From Flavipsychrobacter sp. (GTDB lineage: Bacteria; Bacteroidota; Bacteroidia; Chitinophagales; Chitinophagaceae): a DNA stretch of 64,000 nt. Positions within the stretch are counted from its first letter, which is position 1; every line of letters begins with the position of its first letter. Position numbers and translations under genes: made by a program. The notes beneath the pieces are model-generated. The model was not told where the DNA came from, did not search any database, and saw only the letters and a program-made list of their open reading frames with translations. Positions 55,648-64,000 of the stretch are shown in pieces. Where the stretch lies: contig JAWKLD010000001.1 in NCBI GenBank assembly GCA_041392855.1, positions 730,001 through 794,000 on the forward strand, written 5' to 3'.

Positions 55648-56595
55648 ATGGACACCATGAAACAAAAAGAACTCATATGTAGGGCTATTCTTAATGGAGA
55701 GAAGTATCGTTACAAAATACTACATAAAATAGGAGAGGGGAGTTTTGGTGCTATTTATAAAGCAGTTGAGGTTGATACATTGCAGGTGGTTGCTATAAAA
55801 GTACTGAAGTATAGAGAAGGGATGACTTTTGTTCATGAAGAAAAACAAAGGAAACGCTTTGTCCGTGAATTGAAAATTTGTGCTCATCTATCACACCCTA
55901 ATATTGTGAAATTAATTGATAAAGGCTGGTTGAATGTTAATAAACCCTTTGCAGTATTAGAATATATAAATGGACGTACATTAAAAGATACACTCTTGAG
56001 TAATGATACTATAAATGCATCTAGAGTGAAAAAAATAATGAGACAATTATTAAATGTTATCAGGTATATGCATGCTAAAGGTATTGTTCATAGAGACCTT
56101 AAGCCTCAAAATATTATGATAACAAGCAAAGGAGACATTAAAGTCCTAGATTTTGGCATAAGTTCATTCTTTTCTAAGAATAGTCAAATAGTGCTTAGTG
56201 ATGATTTAAGTGATGAAGAAAGAGGTACACCCTCCTATGCTAGATATGAGCAGTTGAAAAATGGCAAGCTAACTCCTTTGTCCGATATCTACTCTTGGGG
56301 GGTTATACTAATCGAGTGTCTTACAGGGTATCCAATATTTAAAAACTGTTCTTTAACGGATGTTTTGCTACAACAATCTAGACATGCTCATGTCCTTTCT
56401 CTTTCAACAATATTTAGAAAACCCTTAGCTACTTTATTAAACAAAGTATTGTATGAAATGACATCAGTTGATTTTGATTCTTTCATTGAGTCTTTTGATA
56501 GAATCGACTTTAGTAATGCTGTTTATCCTAATAAATTAAATGCTCGTCATGAATATGCACATATAGGAGATTCAACAATTATTACGTGTTCTTAG
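55648..56595 (+). CDS. Hanks-type serine/threonine protein kinase, soluble, 315 aa
   Basis: Complete catalytic domain: glycine loop GEGSFGAIYKA, VAIKVL (Lys), HRDLKPQN catalytic loop, DFGIS metal site, GTPSYARYE activation segment end, SDIYSWGVILIE. There is no transmembrane helix or PASTA tail, so it is a cytosolic kinase. It is downstream of the FHA protein in the same transcription unit. Such FHA/STK pairs often regulate large secretion or structural clusters by phosphorylation. A start four codons later is possible. Confidence 0.93.
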   Translation: MDTMKQKELICRAILNGEKYRYKILHKIGEGSFGAIYKAVEVDTLQVVAIKVLKYREGMTFVHEEKQRKRFVRELKICAHLSHPNIVKLIDKGWLNVNKPFAVLEYINGRTLKDTLLSNDTINASRVKKIMRQLLNVIRYMHAKGIVHRDLKPQNIMITSKGDIKVLDFGISSFFSKNSQIVLSDDLSDEERGTPSYARYEQLKNGKLTPLSDIYSWGVILIECLTGYPIFKNCSLTDVLLQQSRHAHVLSLSTIFRKPLATLLNKVLYEMTSVDFDSFIESFDRIDFSNAVYPNKLNARHEYAHIGDSTIITCS

Positions 56596-56747
56596 TGTAG
56601 AATTGTTGTTTGCTGCAAACAAATAAGTCTCTAAGTCTGGAGAGGAAACTTACTTGTTACTGGATTAGTCGTTACTATTGTAAGCAGTTGTAAATTATTG
56701 ACGTCATAGAATAGGTCATAATTCTATTAACTTTTTCCTTTAGAAAT

Positions 56748-56785
56748 AAAAAGCCCTTGCTGTCGAGCAAAGGCCTTTTTATTTT
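56748..56785. terminator. Bidirectional terminator between convergent operons
   Basis: AAAAAGCCCTTGCT and AGCAAAGGCCTTTTT (around 56748-56780) pair with one bulge, flanked by A-rich and T-rich ends. It lies between the kinase gene (+) and the T9SS protein gene (-). The rest of 56596-56817 shows nothing. Confidence 0.75.
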
Positions 56786-56817
56786 AGAAAAGGTAAACAA
56801 GCCAAATTTGTTGCTTT

Positions 56818-58887
56818 TTATTCTTGTTTTACATACTTTTTATGTGTTACCTTACCATTAGCTTCAGTAATCTCAAATGTATATACGCCGTTAGGTAGTG
56901 CATGAATATCAATACTTGCTTTTGTGCCGTTGATATCTTTTTTAAGAACAACTTTGCTATCGGTACCGTAGATAGTTAAGGTCGTGTTTTCTAAAACATG
57001 CTCGGATTTAATAGTCACCACACCATCACCAGGGTTGGGGAAAATGTTTATGCCATTATCATTTGCTACAGTTAGGTTAACAGGGGTGAAATCCTGTCCG
57101 TTAACAGACTTGTAATGATAATATCCATTGAATGGTTTTTCAGGTTCATCTCCCGGTTGTTTAGCAGCCCCTTCTATCATCGACATAGGCGTAGATAACC
57201 ACTCCCATACCCAGTTACAATCTTTGTAACAACAATTGGTTACATTGCGTATTATCCTGTAACTTTTACCGGTAGTAAAAGCACCTGGGGTAGCTCCACC
57301 CGGTGTGCAACAGTATCCTGGAAAGTTTGTAGAATTAGGTGGCCATGTGTAAGTAAGTGTAGTACCAGGTATAGGATTTCTGGTAGTGTAATCGATTTCC
57401 ATAACGGTCCATGTAACATCAAAGCCTGCGGGTATTGGAGTAAAAGAATTAGCAGTGAAGACAATATTGCTACCTGTAGTACTAGAGCTTACGTCAAAGC
57501 CGCATATGTTGTCAGGTACATCTGCTTTTTTTCTTAAGCTGATATCATCAATAGCTATATCGTTACCGTCACCTATTCCTGCTTGATTCAAGAAAATAAC
57601 TATATCAAGCGTATTATTATCAGGTATTAGTGTGTATGATATTTTAGTCCATCCACAATCGTCAATTTCGGTTTCGCATCCGCCTATAGAAAAATCTGCG
57701 TCTAAAAAATCCAAGGTTATATTGTTAGGAGAGAATATATCGAAGGCGCATTGCGGTAAATGCTGGTAATACATACAGAAAATATATTCCTCTCCCTCTT
57801 CAACAGGTATGCCTGTTTGATGGTAGATAATTGAGCTTTGCGGGTTGTGGGTTTTACCATTTATTACCATAAACTTCCCCTCATCATTAGTACAAGTTGT
57901 ATGGTCTACAATATCCCAACAGTTGCTAATGTTTGCCGCCTCAGCACCTGTAAGTACAGAATACATGCCTTCGGATACGGAGTTAGCTCCTATAGAACCT
58001 TGGTAAGTATAAGTACTCGTAAATCCTGAATTGCCGTCCCCAAAATTTCCATTGTTGATCAGGTTAGGTTCTTCTATTTCATCACAGCAACCTCTTGCAG
58101 GCTCTTCAGGTGTAGTTGTAGGTTGCATGCAGAACTCATCAAACAAAATGAATTTTTTTCTAAAGATAGCACTAGGGGTTGGGCTTCTGGTAATCATGAT
58201 ATGCGTAATACCTCCTGCTGGTAGAATATTAGAATCAAAGGTGAAGTTGACGATTTGCCAGTTTGCATTTAAACCCACAGGTGTAGTGATGGTACCTAAA
58301 AGTACTACTTGCACTCCTGGTATACCATTCCAGAGATTTAAGTCAGACGGGGTGTATAAGCTGGTAAAAGGATTGTTGGCTAAAGTATTAGTAGGGTTTA
58401 GTACACCATATACGGCAATGTCAATTGTGTTGGCTGTATTGGCTTGACAGCTGTTAGCTGTAGGAGATGCAAGCTTACAAGTAAAAGAATAAAAGCCCGT
58501 ATTAGCTGCTATAGGTTGTACCAGTCGGTTATACATTTGTTCTCTAAAATCAGCATTACTAGCTACGCTAGCATTATGTATCCACATGCCTGAGTTTATG
58601 CCTCCATTGTTTGGCAATGGAATGCCTCCGCATAATGAGGTGCCTGAACAGGCTAGGTCAGCATTGCTTTGTCCTGCACCATTTGTGAAAATAGAACCCC
58701 AACCTGTTGCTAAGTTGATATCTTGATGTGTGGCCAAGTCTGGATTGCCCGTTACAGACTCAAAATCCCCGTTGTTAAAGCGGTTGCCAGGGCAGAAGCC
58801 AGGGTCAGGTTGTTGGCACCACTGCGCGTATGATAGGTTTGCAAATAGCAGTAGTGTAAGGGTAACCGCTATAAATACTTTTTTCAT
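56818..58887 (-). CDS. T9SS-secreted protein with galactose-binding-like domains, 689 aa
   Basis: Signal peptide MKKVFIAVTLTLLLFANLSYAQ. Two similar jelly-roll-like modules: NRFNNGDFESVTGN ... NWQIVNFTFDSNILPAGGIT, and NLINNGNFGDGNSGFTST ... DCGWTKISYTLIPDNNTLDI, each with the DxxxF start of secreted carbohydrate-binding or MAM-like domains. The protein ends in a T9SS type A sorting region (NIFPNPGDGVVTI, LPNGVYTFEI, HKKYVKQ). Predicted surface-exposed or extracellular; no catalytic domain. Its leader contains the motif shared with the actinoporin-like gene. Confidence 0.8.
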   Translation of the reverse strand: MKKVFIAVTLTLLLFANLSYAQWCQQPDPGFCPGNRFNNGDFESVTGNPDLATHQDINLATGWGSIFTNGAGQSNADLACSGTSLCGGIPLPNNGGINSGMWIHNASVASNADFREQMYNRLVQPIAANTGFYSFTCKLASPTANSCQANTANTIDIAVYGVLNPTNTLANNPFTSLYTPSDLNLWNGIPGVQVVLLGTITTPVGLNANWQIVNFTFDSNILPAGGITHIMITRSPTPSAIFRKKFILFDEFCMQPTTTPEEPARGCCDEIEEPNLINNGNFGDGNSGFTSTYTYQGSIGANSVSEGMYSVLTGAEAANISNCWDIVDHTTCTNDEGKFMVINGKTHNPQSSIIYHQTGIPVEEGEEYIFCMYYQHLPQCAFDIFSPNNITLDFLDADFSIGGCETEIDDCGWTKISYTLIPDNNTLDIVIFLNQAGIGDGNDIAIDDISLRKKADVPDNICGFDVSSSTTGSNIVFTANSFTPIPAGFDVTWTVMEIDYTTRNPIPGTTLTYTWPPNSTNFPGYCCTPGGATPGAFTTGKSYRIIRNVTNCCYKDCNWVWEWLSTPMSMIEGAAKQPGDEPEKPFNGYYHYKSVNGQDFTPVNLTVANDNGINIFPNPGDGVVTIKSEHVLENTTLTIYGTDSKVVLKKDINGTKASIDIHALPNGVYTFEITEANGKVTHKKYVKQE

Positions 58888-58909
58888 AGTAAATGTTTTA
58901 AATAAACCC

Positions 58910-58941
58910 TACTCTCATATAAGGCTTTTCGGGTTCCGCCT
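58910..58941 (-). promoter_or_regulatory. Conserved leader motif, copy 2
   Basis: On the minus strand: AGGCGGAACCCGAAAAGCCT then TATATGAGAGTA, ending 22 nt before the T9SS gene start. It matches copy 1 at 19315-19345 in the AGGCGGA, GAAAAGCC and AGAGTA blocks, with a one-base length difference between the last two. Confidence 0.55.
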
Positions 58942-59034
58942 GTATTGTGTAGCTACAGGAGGAAAATTACTTTTTACTATGACGGATGCTTAAGGATAAT
59001 TTGTAGCCGTGCAGATAATGAAGTGAACGCGTAG

Positions 59035-59760
59035 TTAATGTAATATTCGTTTAAGGAAATCTTCTTTTTTTCGTAGTGCTACACCAATAGTTGTGTTGTC
59101 TTTCATTACTATGTGTCCACCACGTCCCTTGATATATTCTTTTATGTATTTCAGGTTTACAAGATGCGATTTGTGAATCCTAAAAAAACCATGTTCCTTT
59201 AAAAGGTTTTCATACACTTGTAATGACTTAGAAACAAGGATGCTTTCATTTTTATCAAAAAAGAAATGGGTATAGGTGCCCTTTGCTTCACAACGCATAA
59301 TGGTGTTTATAGGTACAAATTTTAAACCATCCATTGTTGGTAGACCGATGTTTGCTTCAGTGCTTACTGCCTTTTTTTCTTCTGTTTTTTTATGAGTGTT
59401 AGTTTTGCTTATTGCTTTGTTTACCGCTGCTTTAAGCTCGTCAGGGTCCACAGGTTTAAGAATATAATCTTGTGCCGACCACTTAATAGCTTTTATGGCA
59501 TAGGAATCATACGCAGTTACAAAAATTGTTTGAAAAGTTATATTGGGTATTTGCCCTAGTAGTTCAAATCCTGTTTCATTTTTTAGTTGAATATCTAGAA
59601 ATAGTATGTCAGGAGAAGTACTTTTTATTAATTCTAAACCATGGTCTATATTGTCAGTTTCGCCTAGGATGTATATGTCCTCACAGTATTGAGATAACAT
59701 TCTTTTTAAGACACGTCTTGATCTCAATTCGTCATCAATAATTAATGCTGTTGTTTTCAT
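59035..59760 (-). CDS. LytTR-family response regulator, 241 aa
   Basis: Receiver domain with DDELRSRRVL (acidic pocket), phospho-Asp in ILFLDIQLKNETGFELL, and Lys in YILKPVDPDEL. A short linker leads to a LytTR DNA-binding domain (GLKFVPINTIMRCEAKGTYT, FFRIHKSHLVNLKYIKEYIK). It overlaps the upstream kinase gene by 4 bp (ATGA), so it is the cognate partner. LytTR regulators often control envelope or extracellular genes; both flanking genes here are T9SS-sorted proteins. Confidence 0.93.
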   Translation of the reverse strand: MKTTALIIDDELRSRRVLKRMLSQYCEDIYILGETDNIDHGLELIKSTSPDILFLDIQLKNETGFELLGQIPNITFQTIFVTAYDSYAIKAIKWSAQDYILKPVDPDELKAAVNKAISKTNTHKKTEEKKAVSTEANIGLPTMDGLKFVPINTIMRCEAKGTYTHFFFDKNESILVSKSLQVYENLLKEHGFFRIHKSHLVNLKYIKEYIKGRGGHIVMKDNTTIGVALRKKEDFLKRILH

Positions 59761-62678
59761 TTTTTTTGTTTGTTAGCACTGTTGTTTACAGTTATAGTTA
59801 TACAAGTTCCTGTAGTATTTGAATTATTCTCAGAAAGGTCTTCAATTTGTATATTGATGTCAACATTTAATCCCATTTTAAAATAATCAACCCTTTCCAT
59901 CGAAATTCCCATTCCTTTTGAGGTGTTTCCTTTTTTTCTTTGTTGGGACTTCTTTATTCCAATGCCATTATCTTTTATTGTACATGTAATGTTGTTTTCT
60001 TCAATGGAATAGACAATGCTTATAAATGAGTGCTTATTTTTGCTTTGTCCATGAACAACAGCATTTTCTACAAAAGGTTGTGTAATGAGACTTGGGATAT
60101 TAAGTAAGCGTATCGCTTGAGGGGCTTTAATTTCGTAATCGAAACAGTCTTCACATTTTATTTTCTCAAGAGAAAGGTATTTTTCTAAAAAAAGTATCTC
60201 TTCATTTATTGTTACAAAATCATTATCTGAAAAGTGTAGTCCTTTTCGGATCAAGCTCGCAAAGTTTTGTAATAGTTTAGCAACATCATCTCTACTGTTT
60301 GTATAGATATAATCTTGCATTGCATTTAACGAGTTAAATATAAAATGTGGCTTAATTTGTGCTTTTAATGTTTTTAATCGTGTTTTTGCTATAAACCTGT
60401 CTCGTTCTATTTGCCTTTTTGTTTGTTTTTTTAAATAACGATAGTACCAATAAAATAGTGGACTTATTAATAACAAGAGTAATAACCCAATTAAAAGTTT
60501 GAACCAGGATGTTTGCCAAAATAGGGGTTCAATATAAATATGTGTAGTGCTAAGTGTTGATGTAGTATTTGGTCTACGGTCTTGAACTTCAATCAGAAAG
60601 TCATACCGTCCCGGAGGGATGTTTGTGTATTGTATAATATTGTTGGTAGTTGTTCTCCATTCGGTATGGAAAGGTTCTAACTTGTACCTGTAGAATATTT
60701 CATCATGATATTTTAGTGCGGCGGTATGAAATTCTATTTCGATCCCTTCTTTAGAGTAATCAATACTAATGCTATCTGAGCTGAATATTTTATTGCTTTT
60801 TAACTCTTCGAATTTTATATCTGATATTACGTAATTAATACTACTTGTGTCATTAGGTGTTGTGGAAAAAAAGCCATTGCTATAAGTGCCTATATATGTT
60901 GCCGAATCGTAAGCTTTTATAGTACTCACCTCGTCAGTTAAAAGCCCGTCATTATGATTAATAAGTCTACTATTATTAAACGTTAAGGAGTCATAATTAA
61001 ATGAGCCGTAGAACAAGCCATCTACAGACCCAAGCCAAATATGATTATTCTGTGTAGCTATTTTTCCTATAATTGATTTGGGTAATTGGTCTTCGTCTTT
61101 TGAAAACTCTTTTAAGACACTGTCCTTATTTATAAGGTATAATCTAGTATTCAAACTAAGCCATATAAATTTGTTTTGTATAGATAATGCATGTACTGTT
61201 CCTGAATCGATATAGGTTATCTTCCTTGGAGCGTTATCAATAACTGGGTTGAAGACATATAGGCCATTTAAGCCACCTAGCCAGATATTACCATCTGAAT
61301 CTTTTGATTGACAAAATATTCGTCCTATCGAATATTTCTTTTGTTTTTTTGTTCGTGTATTTAGAATGAAGTATGCTGTAGAACCGATACCAATCAAAGA
61401 ATCATTGATTACCTGAAACGATTTATAGGTACTATTAGTTTTAAATATTTCTTTTAGCTGTCCTCGCTCAATTTTATGAAATTTTCCTCTTGATAAAATG
61501 TAGGTGTTTTCTTTATGGGTAATTATATCTTCAATGTAGCTATAACCTGGGAAGCTGTCTTTTATATAGAATCTTTTTTTTGCTTTTATATGATTATTGT
61601 CTTTCGTCAGAATGTCAACCTCACCTGAGCGATGTCCTATCCATATTTTATTTTCATTAATAGCATCAATAGCAAGTACTGTTTGCGAGGATAGACCCTC
61701 TTTTACAGAATAGCTAATAATATTGGGGTTAGGTATATATACTACACCGTTATCGAATGTACATATCCATAATCCCTGGTCATTATCAGTTAATACTCTA
61801 TTGACCAACCCCGGTAATTCAACCTCTACGGGTGATGATAGGAAGTCGTACTGCTTGAGTAAGTTGATTTTACGTTCATTATCATATGCTATCCACAAGC
61901 CATGTTCATTTGCATGCAAATTGGCAGCTGTTTTTGTCTGTTTGTATGCTTTTGTATGAATGAAGGATCCCAAACAGTCTTTGTAAATATGTATTGAGTC
62001 CTTTATTTGTGCGTACAAAAAGCCTTTATAGTAAGCTAGTTTACTACAATGTGAATTGAAGATGTTTTTTTGATAACATTCAATAATAGTATCATTGATC
62101 CTATATATTGATTGTCCCTCTGTTGTGTACACGTTCCCATTGTCGGTTTCGAATATGGAAATTATTTTCGCTAAAGACGTCTTTACATAAGCAGGCTTCC
62201 TGCCTTTTTTTATACTCATTAATGAGTATGAACCTATAATATAGGCTGTCTGGCTTTTTTTAGCATATAGTTTTTCAAGTAAATGTTGCCCTTGGTCATG
62301 TAATGTATAGGCTGAGGAGTCTAAGTGTTTAATTGTTTTATTTTTTTTTATCACTGAAAATTCAGGTGGTCCAAAGTACGCTTTAGCCCATATATTGTTT
62401 TCATAATCGTTGTTAATAGTTATTACAATGTTATTTAATAGAGTTCCATTTTCTTGATTATAGTTTTTGAACTCTTTGCCATCATATCTACTTAGCCCAT
62501 TAGCTGTTGCCATCCATATATAACCATCAAGGTCTTGATGGCACATGTATACTGCAGCGCTAGGTAAACCATCTTTTTTTGTAAAGTGTTTTGTGTGTAT
62601 AGATTGTCCAGCGGCTATGTACTGTATAAATAAGAAGAGTGTGAATTGAAAAAAAGAAAAATATAATCTTCTTGTCAT
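59757..62678 (-). CDS. Hybrid-like propeller sensor histidine kinase, LytS type, 973 aa
   Basis: Signal peptide or anchor MTRRLYFSFFQFTLFLFIQY, then a long periplasmic two-component propeller of about 14 blades (repeated DGYIWMATANGLSRYDGKEF and GLWICTFDNGVVYIPNP). A Y_Y_Y domain (FHTEWRTTTNNIIQYTNIPPG) and one membrane helix (FKLLIGLLLLLLISPLFYWY) follow. The cytoplasmic end is a His_kinase domain with the phospho-His in QIKPHFIFNSLNAMQDYIYT and an ATPase domain ending VNNSANK. Family members commonly sense polysaccharides or cell-wall fragments. Paired with the LytTR regulator. Confidence 0.92.
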   Translation of the reverse strand: MTRRLYFSFFQFTLFLFIQYIAAGQSIHTKHFTKKDGLPSAAVYMCHQDLDGYIWMATANGLSRYDGKEFKNYNQENGTLLNNIVITINNDYENNIWAKAYFGPPEFSVIKKNKTIKHLDSSAYTLHDQGQHLLEKLYAKKSQTAYIIGSYSLMSIKKGRKPAYVKTSLAKIISIFETDNGNVYTTEGQSIYRINDTIIECYQKNIFNSHCSKLAYYKGFLYAQIKDSIHIYKDCLGSFIHTKAYKQTKTAANLHANEHGLWIAYDNERKINLLKQYDFLSSPVEVELPGLVNRVLTDNDQGLWICTFDNGVVYIPNPNIISYSVKEGLSSQTVLAIDAINENKIWIGHRSGEVDILTKDNNHIKAKKRFYIKDSFPGYSYIEDIITHKENTYILSRGKFHKIERGQLKEIFKTNSTYKSFQVINDSLIGIGSTAYFILNTRTKKQKKYSIGRIFCQSKDSDGNIWLGGLNGLYVFNPVIDNAPRKITYIDSGTVHALSIQNKFIWLSLNTRLYLINKDSVLKEFSKDEDQLPKSIIGKIATQNNHIWLGSVDGLFYGSFNYDSLTFNNSRLINHNDGLLTDEVSTIKAYDSATYIGTYSNGFFSTTPNDTSSINYVISDIKFEELKSNKIFSSDSISIDYSKEGIEIEFHTAALKYHDEIFYRYKLEPFHTEWRTTTNNIIQYTNIPPGRYDFLIEVQDRRPNTTSTLSTTHIYIEPLFWQTSWFKLLIGLLLLLLISPLFYWYYRYLKKQTKRQIERDRFIAKTRLKTLKAQIKPHFIFNSLNAMQDYIYTNSRDDVAKLLQNFASLIRKGLHFSDNDFVTINEEILFLEKYLSLEKIKCEDCFDYEIKAPQAIRLLNIPSLITQPFVENAVVHGQSKNKHSFISIVYSIEENNITCTIKDNGIGIKKSQQRKKGNTSKGMGISMERVDYFKMGLNVDINIQIEDLSENNSNTTGTCITITVNNSANKQKK

Positions 62679-62808
62679 GTGTGGATAGTAAGTTGTTGTA
62701 ACTTTAAATATAATGTTTTGTAAATACTTATAAACACGCGCAACTTTAGAAAAGTGCCATAAAAACTTCTACTCCGAATGTATTTATATTTAAGTATAAC
62801 ACAACTAG

Positions 62809-63828
62809 TTATATTTTTGTGAATAGCTTTCTAGTGACATCTGTTCCAACATTCATTTGCAATATATAGGTGCCACTCTCAATTTTATCAAGATCGATAT
62901 CCAGCTTGTTGTTCCCTTGTCGGGTTTCTATAGATGATTCAATTAAAGTTTGTCCCTTGATGTCGATAATATAATAGTTTAATAGTCTTGCTTGTTTTGT
63001 ATGATAATTGATACTTATTTTTTTATGAGATGGATTTGGAAAAATGCTTATGTTACTTATTCCTTCGTTATTTCTGCTGCTAATTGATACATTGTTATAA
63101 TGATAGTATACTTTTAAAGCTGGTCTGTTATTTGTAACAATAGCATTGCTATTGAAAAAGAGCATACTTCGATATAATTTTTCAGTTTGCAGCTTGAATG
63201 TAAATCCAAAATTGTTTGATGAGCTAACCATGTCCTGTATCATAGCAGTTACGTTTGCTGTTATGTCATAACCTCCTTGGCTTGTAGAGTAGGGTATAGT
63301 TGCACTATTTTTTAAAGTGTAAGTTGGTGCATTATTCCATGTAATTGATCCTGCATGCCAATTCGTTAAATTGCGTAGTATTTCTACTTCATTAGTTCCC
63401 CACTTATTATATGGGGAGTTAGGATAGTAAGAGTTTCCTACAGTTATTGCTTTATATCTTGGTGTTTTACCCTTTAGTATTACAAAAGCACTGTCTATAA
63501 TAGCATGGGAAGGTATGGTTGATATTTGTGGAAATTTCTGATAAAATCTAATTAATCCATATTGGCAATTGTGCGCATTGTGAGTCCATGCAGCAGCAGT
63601 CATTTCGTCAAAACTAGGTTTGTATAGTACGGTATTCTCAATGTTGAAAAGTGATGATTTGGGATCACAACCAAATGTTATTCGAGCATTTGCTGATGCA
63701 GAGTCATCAGGAGATGGGGTAAATGTTTTTTCTTTAAAAACTGTATTTCCTGGGTTAACAACTTGTCCATTTGTTGTATATCCGCAAAATAGAGGCAGGG
63801 ATAAAAATATTATATATAGGTTTCTCAT
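62809..63828 (-). CDS. T9SS-secreted DNRLRE-domain protein, 339 aa
   Basis: Signal peptide MRNLYIIFLSLPLFCGYTTNGQ. The centre (IDSAFVILKGKTP, GSITWNNAPTYTL, GGYDITANVTAMIQDM, NNFGFTFKLQTEK) matches DNRLRE/CBM96-like beta-sandwich domains that bind polysaccharide. The C-terminus is a T9SS type A sorting tail (SIFPNPSHKKISINY, ESGTYILQM, RKLFTKI). It lies upstream of the propeller kinase pair, 130 bp away, on the same strand. Function: probably surface carbohydrate binding. Confidence 0.8.
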   Translation of the reverse strand: MRNLYIIFLSLPLFCGYTTNGQVVNPGNTVFKEKTFTPSPDDSASANARITFGCDPKSSLFNIENTVLYKPSFDEMTAAAWTHNAHNCQYGLIRFYQKFPQISTIPSHAIIDSAFVILKGKTPRYKAITVGNSYYPNSPYNKWGTNEVEILRNLTNWHAGSITWNNAPTYTLKNSATIPYSTSQGGYDITANVTAMIQDMVSSSNNFGFTFKLQTEKLYRSMLFFNSNAIVTNNRPALKVYYHYNNVSISSRNNEGISNISIFPNPSHKKISINYHTKQARLLNYYIIDIKGQTLIESSIETRQGNNKLDIDLDKIESGTYILQMNVGTDVTRKLFTKI

Positions 63829-64000
63829 ATTAACTGCTTTTTTGCATTAGATTCTTATATGAATAAAGTTACATGTATGATACGTATAAACAGAAAGGAG
63901 TTAATAAACGCGTCGATATTAGGAGTAAGTGCGTATAGTTTTAAAGAGTTTAAAGGTGTTTTAGCTTATAATACTGATACTCGTCTATAAATACCATGTA

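Noticed and set aside
63877..63990. 37-aa ORF at the right edge (MIRINRKELINAS)
   Set aside because: Short, at the window edge, no signal or coupling to a gene; could be the start of something beyond 64000 but cannot be supported.

Overview
The window is AT-rich chromosomal DNA from a member of the Bacteroidota, most likely a Chitinophagia-type gliding or soil lineage. The evidence is four secreted proteins with type IX secretion (T9SS) C-terminal sorting tails (PNP-type motifs), a two-component hybrid with a propeller sensor, a TAnnTTTG-type -7 promoter element at several genes, A-rich leaders instead of strong Shine-Dalgarno sites, and a 43-nt tRNA remnant with no encoded CCA. No rRNA, CRISPR or complete tRNA was seen.

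Layout. 1-630: the edge of an integrative element, with the N-terminal part of a tyrosine integrase reading leftward beside the 3' part of a tRNA (anticodon loop to acceptor end) and a terminator. 845-5653: two small unknown genes, a membrane protein, an orphan histidine kinase and a TPR adenylate cyclase. 5922-12184: a thiazole/oxazole-modified peptide (TOMM/LAP, RiPP) locus with a 245-residue candidate precursor ending in a Cys/Ser/Thr-rich core, a leader-binding C protein with a zinc Cys4 site, a YcaO cyclodehydratase ending in PxPxP, and a SagB-type dehydrogenase. It is followed by an unknown membrane protein and an orphan LuxR-type regulator. 12229-12282 is a 54-bp perfect palindrome. 12427-22072: a pair of related small membrane proteins, a secreted SGNH hydrolase, a 1346-residue T9SS protein with five tandem repeats, an actinoporin-like small protein, and a kinase/regulator pair.

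22135-36697 is mostly housekeeping: a DEAD-box helicase (TTG start), a transglutaminase-like protein lacking its catalytic Cys/His, a cysteine-free HxlR regulator divergent from a DJ-1/reductase operon, fhs, a very highly expressed small secreted protein, two double-OmpA proteins, a barrel protein and clpB.

36992-56595 is the second notable locus. It contains secreted and signal-less paralogues of a small beta-rich protein, a 1224-residue protein, a 4011-residue protein translationally coupled to it (GT-B-like N-terminus, six LysM-like motifs in two triplets, Ig-like domains, no signal peptide), then an FHA protein with a possible winged-helix tail and a Hanks-type Ser/Thr kinase. I do not recognise this as a named system.

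56818-64000: two T9SS-sorted secreted proteins flanking a LytTR regulator/propeller histidine kinase pair. A conserved 31-32-nt leader motif is shared by the actinoporin-like gene and one of these T9SS genes, 39 kb apart.
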